Notes under the pieces: model-generated
The model's input: the letters and a program-made list of their open reading frames with translations, nothing else
Database searches by the model: none
Told to the model about the DNA's origin: nothing
Shown here: positions 54,139 through 62,799 of the stretch, in pieces
How the letters are laid out: the number at the start of each line of letters is the position of its first letter
How positions within the stretch are numbered: position 1 is the first letter of the stretch
From: Halalkalibacter alkaliphilus
GTDB lineage: Bacteria > Bacillota > Bacilli > Bacillales > Bacillaceae_D
Direction of reading: 5' to 3'
Assembly: GCF_023555415.1 (NCBI RefSeq)
Contig: NZ_JAKRYL010000020.1
Coordinates: 1-64,000 of the forward strand
Length of the DNA: 64,000 bases
Translations under genes and position numbers: made by a program

Positions 54139-55571
54139 TTAAAATTCGCACGAAGTTACTCATTTATTTTGCTAGTATTCTTCTTTTGCTTATTCTGTTA
54201 TTTTTTGTTCGAGAACAAAGCAACAATAAAGTGATGGAGCTCTATAATGAAAATGTTACATATTTCTTTCTCTTAAACGAAATCACAAAAACAACAAATC
54301 AGACATTTCAGTCACTGCAAATCTATGTTCATGAACCTTTGGTTGAAAACTTAAAGCATTATCAAGAAGGGAAAGAGCAGCTGTTTCAGTTACAACAAGT
54401 ATTTAGAGAACAAGAAAAAAAAGGAATCTCCAAGAAAAACGTATTAAATATGATGACGAGTTTCCTTGAACAAACAGAACAGACAGTGGAAGGTGTAGCG
54501 AACCAAGATATCCAAGAGTATTCTCTGCATTTACAAGAAGCGGAGATAACATCGGGTTATATTCATGAAAAAACACTTGATATCATCAATATGGAGCTTG
54601 CAAATTATCAAGAGCTTTCTGTCCTTATCGATAATAAGGTGATGAATATACAAAAAATGGGAACGTCGATTATTATTGCCATTATCATTCTGAGTATTTT
54701 ATTTGCCCTCTGGTTTTCAAACGGAATTACGAGAACGATTGAACGTTTGACAAAGGCGGCAAAAGAAATATCATCTGGTCGTTATACGGGGAAAGATGTC
54801 ATTGTTTCACAGAAGGATGAGCTTTTTCTTTTGACGAAGACATTTAATGAAATGAAAAGGAACATTCTAGAGTCGGTTAATGAGATAGAAGAAAAGGCAA
54901 GGCTAGCTCAGCTTTTAAAAGAAATGGAATTGAAAAGCTTGCAAAATCAAATCAATCCACACTTTCTGTTTAACACGTTAAACACCATTTCAAAAACGTC
55001 TTATATTGAAGGGGCGGAACGAACGAGTGACTTGATTTCCTCTGTTTCCACCTTACTTCGGTATAATATCGGGAATTTAGATCGGCAAAAGACTCTGAAA
55101 GATGAAGTCGAAATTATAAGGGAGTATTTTTTTATCCAAAAAGCGCGCTTTCGTGATCGAGTAGAGTTTATTGAAAACGTAGATCCTAGTTGTCTATCAA
55201 CACCACTTCCATGCCTGACGCTTCAGCCTATCATTGAGAACGCTTTTATACACGGTATTGAAGGCATGGCTGCGGGAGCAAAAATTGAAATTCATATTTA
55301 CCATAAGGCTAGAATGGTATGTATAGATGTGAATGACAACGGGGTAGGGATGGATCAAGAAACGATTGATCGATTGTTGAGCAAAGAGGAAGAATCTGAG
55401 TTTTCTTTATCGAAAAAAGGGTCAGGCCATTCCACTGGGATCGGAATGAGAAATGTGATGGATCGGCTCAAGCTATTTGATAAAGAAAGTACGTTTACTA
55501 TTTCTTCACGGATTGGGGAAGGCACAAAGGTAAGCATTCGGTTACGTACTAATCAGGATAGGGGGGCATGA
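54135..55571 (+). CDS. Sensor histidine kinase, YesM/LytS-like
   Basis: The 478-residue kinase has two membrane spans (about 8-25 and 175-195) around an extracellular helical domain, then a HAMP domain (about 196-250). The His_kinase domain has the phospho-accepting histidine in LQNQINPHFLFNTLN. The ATPase domain has PIIENAFIHGI (N box) and DNGVGM (G1). Its start overlaps the binding-protein stop (ATGA), and the regulator starts two bases after its own stop. The sugar-binding protein probably docks on the extracellular domain. Confidence 0.94.
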   Translation: MIKIRTKLLIYFASILLLLILLFFVREQSNNKVMELYNENVTYFFLLNEITKTTNQTFQSLQIYVHEPLVENLKHYQEGKEQLFQLQQVFREQEKKGISKKNVLNMMTSFLEQTEQTVEGVANQDIQEYSLHLQEAEITSGYIHEKTLDIINMELANYQELSVLIDNKVMNIQKMGTSIIIAIIILSILFALWFSNGITRTIERLTKAAKEISSGRYTGKDVIVSQKDELFLLTKTFNEMKRNILESVNEIEEKARLAQLLKEMELKSLQNQINPHFLFNTLNTISKTSYIEGAERTSDLISSVSTLLRYNIGNLDRQKTLKDEVEIIREYFFIQKARFRDRVEFIENVDPSCLSTPLPCLTLQPIIENAFIHGIEGMAAGAKIEIHIYHKARMVCIDVNDNGVGMDQETIDRLLSKEEESEFSLSKKGSGHSTGIGMRNVMDRLKLFDKESTFTISSRIGEGTKVSIRLRTNQDRGA

Positions 55572-55572
55572 T

Positions 55573-57150
55573 GTGGTAAAAATAATGCTTGTTGACGATG
55601 AACCGATTGAAAGAGAAGGGATTAGCTTAATGCTTAGTAAAAATCGCTCCAATTTTGAAGTTGTGGCGGAGGCTCAAAATGGAAAGGAAGCAGTGGAACG
55701 TGCCCTAACATCTAGACCAGATTTAATCTTTATGGATATAAAAATGCCTGAATTTGATGGCATTGAGGCAATACGAAAAATTGTACCTGAGCTTCCGAAC
55801 ACTAAATTTATCATGGTATCGGCCTATGATACATTTGAATATGCACGTGAGGCAATGAAGTTTGGGATAAAAGAGTATTTATTAAAACCAAGTAAAGTTA
55901 TTGAGGTATTAGAAGCCTTCGATCGCACGGTAGAAGAGATCGAAAGCGAAAAAAAGAGAGTGACGGAAACAAAGCAGGTCAATCGTCGTCTTGAAAGAGT
56001 CCATTCCTTAATAGAGAGAGATTTTATTGTTTCTCTTATTATGGACCATGTTCATGAGTTTGATCAGGGCGAGTGGGATGAATGGTTAGGCCTAGAACTC
56101 GAACATAAGAAGGGATTTGCAGCTGTTTTTTCGTTTGAATCAGACAAGCTCCACCCAGATCGTGAGGAAAAAAGTCGTTGGTATCGAATACTGAAACAAG
56201 TATTACATGAGCAAAGCCGCCCTTCTTGTTTTATCGGTCCGTTAACTGGGTTTCAGGTTCCTGTCCTCGTGTTATTTACAGAGCATGAAAAAGAAGATGA
56301 TGAAATAAGACAAGATTTTGTACGTGTGATTCTTCATCAAGTGCAGAAGAAGATAGAGGAATGCCGGTTGTATGCAGGGGTTGGAATGGTCGTATCAAAT
56401 GTGAATCACTTTTCTAACTCATATAAGGAAGCCATTTATGCGTTGGAGTTAGTTCTTAGTCATCGAAGCGCTACTTATTTGGTTTATAACGAACGGTTGA
56501 AACAAAAGCGTAAAGAATTGATTCCTTTTGAAGTAGAAAAAGAGTTAGTAGAGGCTGTTAAAAAAGGTGATATGCAAAAAGGGCTACAAATGTTTGAATC
56601 TTATTTTCAATCGGTTCAGCAAGCTGCTGACTTTCAAGTAAAACTCGTTCAAAAAGCGTTGGAGGACTTCTTCATAGTGTTAACCCGTTCTATGAAAGAG
56701 CTTGGATTTGATGGACATATTCAAGTTGGATTAGGACAGTTAGAAACAACGATGCAAATCAAAGAAGTGGCTAGATCACAACTTATCAATATTACTGAGC
56801 AGTTGGGGGAGTGGCGAGCGAACGGAATACGAGCCTTACTTTTACAAGCTAAGGAATATATTGATAGTAATTATCATAAAGCTATTTCTCTTGAACAGGT
56901 TGCACAAGAGATTGGGCTTAGCTCTTATTATTTAAGTAAGTTGTTTAAAGAAAGATTTCAAGTTACTTTTATGGAGTATTTGAAAAATGCTCGAATGCAA
57001 AAAGCAATAGAATTACTTTTAGGTGGAAACATGCCATTAAAGGAAATAGCGTTAAATGTAGGATATAAAGACCCCAACTATTTTAGTACGGCTTTTAAAA
57101 AGGAAATTGGTGTGAGTCCGCGTGAATATCGAAATAAGTATCATAAGTAA
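55573..57150 (+). CDS. Response regulator with AraC-type DNA-binding domain (YesN-like)
   Basis: The 525-residue regulator has a receiver domain (about 1-120, phosphorylated aspartate in LIFMDIKMP and conserved lysine in YLLKPSK) and a long middle region. The C-terminal AraC double helix-turn-helix is at about 425-520, with ISLEQVAQEIGLSSYYLSKLFKERFQVTF and IALNVGYKDPNYFSTAFKKEIG in two parts. GTG start after a G-rich ribosome site. It should activate the sugar transporter gene 330 bp downstream when the kinase senses the sugar. Confidence 0.94.
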   Translation: MVKIMLVDDEPIEREGISLMLSKNRSNFEVVAEAQNGKEAVERALTSRPDLIFMDIKMPEFDGIEAIRKIVPELPNTKFIMVSAYDTFEYAREAMKFGIKEYLLKPSKVIEVLEAFDRTVEEIESEKKRVTETKQVNRRLERVHSLIERDFIVSLIMDHVHEFDQGEWDEWLGLELEHKKGFAAVFSFESDKLHPDREEKSRWYRILKQVLHEQSRPSCFIGPLTGFQVPVLVLFTEHEKEDDEIRQDFVRVILHQVQKKIEECRLYAGVGMVVSNVNHFSNSYKEAIYALELVLSHRSATYLVYNERLKQKRKELIPFEVEKELVEAVKKGDMQKGLQMFESYFQSVQQAADFQVKLVQKALEDFFIVLTRSMKELGFDGHIQVGLGQLETTMQIKEVARSQLINITEQLGEWRANGIRALLLQAKEYIDSNYHKAISLEQVAQEIGLSSYYLSKLFKERFQVTFMEYLKNARMQKAIELLLGGNMPLKEIALNVGYKDPNYFSTAFKKEIGVSPREYRNKYHK

Positions 57151-57481
57151 ACAGCGATCATGGATTGCTGTTTTTTATTTTTTCATAAAGAGTTTTCGAG
57201 AAAATATTAAGCTTTCACAAGAATTTATAGGTATTGACATGAAAGTGAAGGAGAAAGCGCTATCTAAAATGCGTTTTCATGATATTTTTAATGTATTGAA
57301 AGTGTTTTCACAGTTTCTATTATTTAAAAATGAAAACGGAATCATAAGTGAAAATCGTTCCTATAGGAGGGAGATTCGGTTCGACAAGTGTCACAGATTA
57401 CATTATCTAAGGATTAACAAAGAAATACTGGTTTAGGAGAGGGGAGGAAGAAAGAGAAGATCAATTTCTCTTTTGTCACGT
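57151..57481. other. Regulatory gap before the sugar transporter gene
   Basis: No gene supported. It contains AGAAAGCGCTATCT and, at 57297-57310, a cre-like palindrome. At 57451-57473 AAAGAGAA and TTTCTCTTT can pair just before the start codon. Confidence 0.55.
57297..57310. promoter_or_regulatory. cre-like site before the sugar transporter gene
   Basis: TGAAAGTGTTTTCA matches the cre consensus with one mismatch (T for C in the centre). Carbon catabolite control of the symporter is plausible. Confidence 0.5.
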
Positions 57482-58876
57482 ATGAAGAAGAAAAATAGTA
57501 CTTTATACATTGTGTTGATTACACTGGTTGCTACACTTGGTGGACTTTTATTTGGATATGACACAGCTGTTATTTCAGGAGCAGAAGGGTCACTTCAAAC
57601 TTATTTTGCGGAGAGTTTAGGTCTTAGTTCCCTTGTACATGGGATTACAGTTTCAAGTGCATTGATTGGGTGTATTATCGGAGGGCTTATTTCAGGTTAT
57701 TTTGCAACCCGATTTGGAAGGAAAAAAACGTTAATCCTCGCTGCATTTTTATTCTTAGTGTCAGCACTAGGATCTGCGTTTCCTGAATTTTTATTTTTTA
57801 CAAAAGGAGAACCTTCCATTGCTCTATTAATTACCTTTAATATTTACCGCATCATTGGGGGAATTGGCGTTGGGTTAGCATCGGCAGTCTCACCAATGTA
57901 TATTGGAGAAATTGCACCGGCGCGTATAAGAGGTACACTAGTTTCTTTAAACCAATTTGCGATTATCTTTGGGATGTTAGTTGTTTATTTTGTTAACTGG
58001 GGAATTGGGCAAGGACAATCAATGGAATGGATTAATGACGTTGGTTGGCGCTATATGTTTTTATCAGAGACCATTCCTGCTTTGCTTTTCTTACTCCTAT
58101 TGTTTACAGTTCCAGAGACGCCACGATATTTAGTTTCTAAAAATCAGGATGAGAAGGCAATGGCAGTCCTTTCTAAAATTCACGATCAAACAATGGCAAA
58201 GGCAACAATGTTTGAGATTAAGAAATCCTTTGATGTAAACAAAGCAAAATTATTCTCATATGGTAAAACAATTATTGTGATCGGTATTTTATTATCTGTA
58301 TTCCAGCAATTTGTCGGGATAAATGTTGCTCTTTATTATGCTCCACGGATTTTTGAAAGCATGGGAGCAGCAAGAGATGCATCCATGTTCCAAACGATCG
58401 TTATGGGCTTAGTTAATGTGCTGTTTACGTTAATTGCTATTTTCACAGTAGATAAATTTGGTAGAAAGCCGCTGTTGATTATTGGTTCGATTGGAATGAC
58501 GATTGGTATGTTTGGGGTGGCTGGTATGGCATTCTCTAACACAATTGGAATCGGGACATTAATTTTCATTATTATCTACACAGCATCGTTTATGATGTCA
58601 TGGGGTCCAGTGGTTTGGGTACTTATTTCCGAGATCTTCCCTAATAAAATTAGAGGGCAAGCTGTGGCAATTGCTGTAGCGGCACAATGGGCAGCTAACT
58701 ACTTTATTTCATCGACATACCCAGCGATGATGGAATTTAGCGGAGGTTTAACGTATTCATTCTACGGAATTATGAGTTTACTTTCAGCGATCTTTATTTG
58801 GAAGTTTGTACCTGAAACGAAGGGTAGATCATTGGAAGAGTTAGAGACTATTTTGGTTAATAAGAAGAGTGCATAG
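57482..58876 (+). CDS. MFS sugar:H+ symporter (sugar porter family)
   Basis: ATG 57482 gives 464 residues with 12 spans. A TTG at 57473 is possible, since no strong ribosome site decides. Sugar-porter signatures are present: LFGYDTAVISGA in span 1, RFGRKKT after span 2, the PESPRWL-like PETPRYLV after span 6, QQFVGINVALYY in span 7 and PETKGRSLEELE at the end. It resembles XylE/AraE-type pentose or hexose carriers. Together with the sensor trio upstream it forms a sense-and-import unit. The sugar itself is not evident. Confidence 0.92.
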   Translation: MKKKNSTLYIVLITLVATLGGLLFGYDTAVISGAEGSLQTYFAESLGLSSLVHGITVSSALIGCIIGGLISGYFATRFGRKKTLILAAFLFLVSALGSAFPEFLFFTKGEPSIALLITFNIYRIIGGIGVGLASAVSPMYIGEIAPARIRGTLVSLNQFAIIFGMLVVYFVNWGIGQGQSMEWINDVGWRYMFLSETIPALLFLLLLFTVPETPRYLVSKNQDEKAMAVLSKIHDQTMAKATMFEIKKSFDVNKAKLFSYGKTIIVIGILLSVFQQFVGINVALYYAPRIFESMGAARDASMFQTIVMGLVNVLFTLIAIFTVDKFGRKPLLIIGSIGMTIGMFGVAGMAFSNTIGIGTLIFIIIYTASFMMSWGPVVWVLISEIFPNKIRGQAVAIAVAAQWAANYFISSTYPAMMEFSGGLTYSFYGIMSLLSAIFIWKFVPETKGRSLEELETILVNKKSA

Positions 58877-58908
58877 ATAGGTTTTGGGTAATGAAGAAAC
58901 ATTATATA

Positions 58909-58942
58909 AAAAGATCTCACATTTGATGTGGGGTCTTTTTTT
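58909..58942 (+). terminator. Terminator of the sugar symporter gene
   Basis: AAAGATCTCACAT pairs with ATGTGGGGTCTTT (one G-U) around a 3-base loop, followed by a T-run. Confidence 0.9.
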
Positions 58943-59274
58943 GATAAGGTGAGATTATCGACAGAGAAAATAATAGCTGGAAATGGAAATGTAATGGAAT
59001 CATGTTAAGTAAAGTCTTTCTAGCTATTTCTTTTTTTATTTCTAGAGTTACGTAGATGTATACACTTTTTCAAACAAGTATTTTCTAAGGCTCAATGTGT
59101 AAAGGTCTCAAAAAACTTTCCAGTAAACATGCCCATAGAAAAGAATTTTACATACAATAGTAAAAAAATAGGCTAATGAGCAAATACAAGGGTATAAACT
59201 AGTTAAAAATTCGTATTTGATTTAGGGGCGATAGTGTTACAATAGTAAAGGGAAAATGGATATGGAGGGTGTAT
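58943..59274. other. Intergenic region before ddl
   Basis: A/T-rich, no coding frame supported. The ddl promoter lies near its right end (59216-59243). I see nothing else that stands out. Confidence 0.5.
59216..59243 (+). promoter_or_regulatory. Promoter of ddl
   Basis: TTTGAT and TACAAT are spaced by 16 bp, about 31 bp before the start codon. Confidence 0.55.
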
Positions 59275-60366
59275 ATGAAAATTAAACTTGGATTGTTGTA
59301 TGGTGGGAAATCTGCTGAACATAAAGTATCATTACAAACGGCAAAGGCTGTTATTAAAGCATTAGACTTAACAAAATATGAAATCCATCCAATATATATT
59401 TCAGAAAACGGTGAGTGGGTCAGGGGAGCGCAGCTTGAAGGCCCAGTTGAGGATGTTAAGCAGCTTCAATTGAAAGAAGAAGGAGAAGTAATCTCTCCAG
59501 TTGCGTTAAACTCAGAGCTCTTCCCGGTTCCGTCAAAAAATCAAACAAATGAAGATAAGATTGATGTCGTTTTCCCATTGCTTCACGGACCGAACGGGGA
59601 AGATGGAACGGTTCAAGGATTATTAGAATTAATGAACATGCCTTATGTGGGCAATGGGGTGCTGGCGTCCGCTGCTGGTATGGATAAAGTCATGATGAAA
59701 AACATCTATGAGCAGGCTGGTATTAAGCAAGCGAACTATGTATGGTACCTTCGTCGTGATTGGGAAAAGGATGCGGATGCAGCATACAAAAATGTTGAAG
59801 AAAAGCTTGGTTACCCTTGTTTTGTAAAACCGGCGAACTTAGGCTCAAGCGTTGGAATTAGTAAATGTAAGGATCGAGAAAGCTTAGAAAAAGCTTTTGA
59901 ATTAGCTTTTGGATATGACCGAAAAATCATTGTTGAAGAAGGGATCGACGGTCGAGAAGTGGAAATTGCTGTTTTAGGAAACGACGATCCAGAGTGTTCG
60001 GTTGTGGGTGAGATCGTTCCAGAAACAGACTTTTATGATTATAAAGCGAAGTATGAGGACGGAAGTACGGGACTTATTATTCCTGCTGACATCACCGATG
60101 AAGAATACGAAGAAATTAAGAGAGTAGCGATTCAATCGTTCAAAGCTCTTGATTGCTCTGGTTTAGTCCGTGCTGATTTCTTTTTGACAAAAGACGGTGA
60201 AGTCCTTATGAACGAAGTAAACACGATGCCGGGCTTTACGCCGTTCAGTATGTTTCCGATGTTATGGCAGGAGTCAGGCTTACCGTACTCTAAGTTGATT
60301 GAAAAGCTAGTGGAACTTGGAGTAGAGCGTCACGAGGAAAAACAAAAGATTAAACACACTTTTTAA
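59275..60366 (+). CDS. ddl: D-alanine--D-alanine ligase
   Basis: The 363-residue ATP-grasp enzyme joins two D-alanines for peptidoglycan precursor synthesis. Marks are [13 protein letters not shown] at the start, [29 protein letters not shown], and the metal-binding [17 protein letters not shown] near the end. The length and the presence of long insertions fit the DdlA-like group. ATG 59275 is six bases after GGAGG, and the earlier GTG (59269) lies too close. It is followed by murF, the next enzyme of the pathway, after a hairpin-containing gap. Confidence 0.96.
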   Translation: MKIKLGLLYGGKSAEHKVSLQTAKAVIKALDLTKYEIHPIYISENGEWVRGAQLEGPVEDVKQLQLKEEGEVISPVALNSELFPVPSKNQTNEDKIDVVFPLLHGPNGEDGTVQGLLELMNMPYVGNGVLASAAGMDKVMMKNIYEQAGIKQANYVWYLRRDWEKDADAAYKNVEEKLGYPCFVKPANLGSSVGISKCKDRESLEKAFELAFGYDRKIIVEEGIDGREVEIAVLGNDDPECSVVGEIVPETDFYDYKAKYEDGSTGLIIPADITDEEYEEIKRVAIQSFKALDCSGLVRADFFLTKDGEVLMNEVNTMPGFTPFSMFPMLWQESGLPYSKLIEKLVELGVERHEEKQKIKHTF

Positions 60367-60383
60367 GGTGAATAAATAGTAAT

Positions 60384-60416
60384 GAGGTTGACTACGTTGT
60401 GAGTCAGCCTCCTTTT
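60384..60416 (+). terminator. Hairpin after ddl
   Basis: GAGGTTGACT pairs with AGTCAGCCTC (one G-U) around an 8-base loop, followed by CTTTT. Confidence 0.7.
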
Positions 60417-60452
60417 ACATAGAATAGAGAAACAGTGCATAGAAGAGCGAAT

Positions 60453-60485
60453 GACTGCTATATGGGAAAGCAGTTACTTTTTTTC
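60453..60485 (+). terminator. Second hairpin before murF
   Basis: ACTGCT pairs with AGCAGT around a 9-base loop, followed by TAC and TTTTTTT. With the hairpin at 60384 it suggests limited readthrough from ddl into murF. Confidence 0.6.
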
Positions 60486-60519
60486 AGTACAGTACAATTG
60501 ACAAGAAGGAGTGATTTTG

Positions 60520-61890
60520 ATGATTAAAAGGAGTTTTAATGATATTGCTACGTGGGTGAATGGGGAAGCTGTTGGCCTAGATAATGCTCCTGTAGAGGTT
60601 GCGGGGGTTTCGACAGACACAAGAACGATCCGAGATGGAAATCTATATATCCCTCTTGTTGGCGAGAATTTCAATGGCCACGATTTTGTGAAAGCAGCTG
60701 TCGAGAATGGTGCATCTGGAGCCCTTTGGCAAAAAAAACAACCCAATCCACCTGCTGATATACCGCTTATTTATGTGGAGGACACTTTATTGGCATTGCA
60801 AGATTTAGCAAAAAACTATTTGGCGAGTCTTCCTGCAAAAGTCGTCGGAATCACTGGTAGTAATGGGAAAACGACGACGAAGGACATGGTGACTTCCGTA
60901 CTTGCTACGACTTATAAGGTTCAGAAAACGGAAGGAAATTACAATAACCATATCGGAATGCCACTCACGATACTCAGGTTAGAGGAAGACACGGAAATGG
61001 CTGTGTTGGAAATGGGAATGAGCGGAAGGGGAGAAATTGAGCTTCTTTCTATGCTTGCAAAACCTGAAGCTGCGATCATCACAAACATTGGCGAATCCCA
61101 TTTACAGGATTTGGGTTCTCGGGAAGGGATTTCGGAGGCTAAATTTGAAATTACGGCAGGTTTGCGGGAAAACGGAACATTTGTGATTCATGGGGATGAG
61201 CCGCTTTTAACAGACAAAGTCACAGACAGTCCGTTTCATGTCATCACATTTGGCAACTCAAAGACAAATGACTTTTATCCGGTGCAGATCAAGCAGAAGA
61301 GCGACGGAACGTATTTTACGATTAATGGAGAGGATGAGACTGAGTTTTTTATTCCGGTTCTAGGCAAACACAATATTAACAATGCTCTCGCTGCCGTCGC
61401 AATTGCCAAACAGTTTGGGGTGTCGACGCCTAACATTAAAAAAGGGCTGGAAATGATTAAAATCACCGGGATGCGTACGGAATTAATCCAAGGTAAAGAT
61501 GGAGTGGCGGTTATTAATGACGCGTATAATGCGAGCCCAACTTCTATGCGCGCTGCGATTGAATTGCTTCAGGATTTAAAGGATTATAAGAAAAAAATAG
61601 TCGTTTTAGGCGATATGCTAGAGCTTGGCGAAAATGAAGAGACCTTCCACTATGAAGTCGGAAAAGGAATTGACTTTGCTAAAATCAATTATGTTTTCAC
61701 ATTTGGCAAGCTGGGGAACAAAATTGCAGAAGGTGCAAAAGTGAATTTCTCTGAAAATCAAGTGTTTGCATACGATGACAAACAGGCATTGATTGTTAAA
61801 CTAAAAGAAACTGTGGGGGAAGGCGATATTGTTTTAGTCAAAGGATCCCGCGGTATGAAATTAGAAGAGGTTGTCACTGCATTAACATAA
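60520..61890 (+). CDS. murF: UDP-MurNAc-tripeptide--D-alanyl-D-alanine ligase MurF
   Basis: The 456-residue Mur ligase adds the D-Ala-D-Ala made by Ddl to UDP-MurNAc-tripeptide. The ATP loop is GITGSNGKTTTKDMV. YNNHIGMPLTIL, EMGMSGRGEI and the C-terminal INDAYNASPTSMRAAIE are MurF marks. ATG 60520 lies nine bases after AAGGAG, while a GTG at 60511 overlaps it. The ddl-murF order is common in Bacilli. A terminator follows. Confidence 0.97.
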   Translation: MIKRSFNDIATWVNGEAVGLDNAPVEVAGVSTDTRTIRDGNLYIPLVGENFNGHDFVKAAVENGASGALWQKKQPNPPADIPLIYVEDTLLALQDLAKNYLASLPAKVVGITGSNGKTTTKDMVTSVLATTYKVQKTEGNYNNHIGMPLTILRLEEDTEMAVLEMGMSGRGEIELLSMLAKPEAAIITNIGESHLQDLGSREGISEAKFEITAGLRENGTFVIHGDEPLLTDKVTDSPFHVITFGNSKTNDFYPVQIKQKSDGTYFTINGEDETEFFIPVLGKHNINNALAAVAIAKQFGVSTPNIKKGLEMIKITGMRTELIQGKDGVAVINDAYNASPTSMRAAIELLQDLKDYKKKIVVLGDMLELGENEETFHYEVGKGIDFAKINYVFTFGKLGNKIAEGAKVNFSENQVFAYDDKQALIVKLKETVGEGDIVLVKGSRGMKLEEVVTALT

Positions 61891-61904
61891 CTAGATGTTA
61901 TAAT

Positions 61905-61951
61905 GGAGGCTTCTTATAAGGTTTAATAATCTTATAAGAAGTCTCTTTTTT
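61905..61951 (+). terminator. Terminator of murF
   Basis: GAGGCTTCTTATAAG pairs with CTTATAAGAAGTCTC (one G-U) around a 10-base loop, followed by TTTTTT. Confidence 0.95.
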
Positions 61952-62081
61952 ATTTATTAGTAATATGGAGAAATGCTTTTTACGATTTTTAATAAATACA
62001 CGAATCTATAATACAAATAGACTAGTCATTTTGAAGAAGTGGCTTAGGACCATGCAAACAGGTAGAGGGAGGGTGGATATA

Positions 62082-62579
62082 ATGATAGATATAAGGGAAG
62101 TTAAGACAACAGAGATCGAACAGGTATCGAAGTTTTTACTAAAGACAATGCAAGAGGTGTATCCTTTTCAATTAAGTGAGAAATCTTTACGTGATCTTAC
62201 AGAAATGGAATCACTCTTTATAGAGCGTACTGATGCAACAATGATTGCAGCCTTTCATAACGAAAGAGTCGTTGGTACGATTGCGGTAAGACGTTATGAT
62301 GGAAGAATTGCCTCACTTTTTGATCGATATAATCTCGATACCACATGTGAAATCATTAAGTGTTATGTAGATAAAAGTGAAAGACGAAAAGGCATTGGAT
62401 CGCTTCTAATGAACCGGGTACGGAGATTTTGTAGGGAGGCGAATTATTCTACTTTGTATTTGCATACGCATCATTTTTTACCTGGAGGGTTTCATTTTTG
62501 GACAAAGAAAGGATTTCAAGTCACGATAGAGGATATGGACGAATTCGAAACAATTCATATGGAACAGTTGATTGATTAA
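62082..62579 (+). CDS. GNAT-family N-acetyltransferase
   Basis: ATG 62082 follows GGAGGGTGG, giving 165 residues; the longer frame from 61965 has no ribosome site. The acetyl-CoA loop is KSERRKGIGSLLM (Q/R-x-x-G-x-G/A), preceded by CEIIKCYVD and followed by STLYLHTHHFLPGGFHFWTKKGF, which fits motif B. The acceptor cannot be predicted. It is monocistronic between two terminators. Confidence 0.88.
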   Translation: MIDIREVKTTEIEQVSKFLLKTMQEVYPFQLSEKSLRDLTEMESLFIERTDATMIAAFHNERVVGTIAVRRYDGRIASLFDRYNLDTTCEIIKCYVDKSERRKGIGSLLMNRVRRFCREANYSTLYLHTHHFLPGGFHFWTKKGFQVTIEDMDEFETIHMEQLID

Positions 62580-62582
62580 ATA

Positions 62583-62624
62583 AAAAAGACCAGAGTGTGA
62601 ATATTTTTCACTCTGGTCTTTTTA
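62583..62624 (+). terminator. Terminator of the GNAT gene
   Basis: AAAAAGACCAGAGTG pairs with CACTCTGGTCTTTTT around an 11-base loop. Confidence 0.95.
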
Positions 62625-62705
62625 TTTGACTGCTTTCGCATACTTTGTTGTTTTTATGGGTACGTGTTCGTCCTAATATTGTTTTTTGATTTTTTTGAAA
62701 ATTGA

Positions 62706-62758
62706 TGTTACATTTTCTAACAAATTTTGCGTTTATTTTTTAAAAGCTTGGTATTGTA
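62706..62758 (+). promoter_or_regulatory. TnrA/GlnR-type box and promoter of urtA
   Basis: TGTTACATTTTCTAACA (62706-62722) fits the TnrA consensus TGTNANAWWWTMTNACA at every defined position. A -10-like TATTGT lies at 62753-62758, placing the box centre about 50 bp before the likely start, the position of TnrA-activated promoters. Nitrogen-limitation control is expected. Confidence 0.75.
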
Positions 62759-62799
62759 TTTCGTGTAGAGAAAAATCTTACATAAAACGGAGGGGCAAT

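Noticed and set aside
57122-57436. 104-codon frame after the response regulator gene
   Set aside because: Begins inside the regulator gene, lacks a ribosome site and crosses cre-like sequence.
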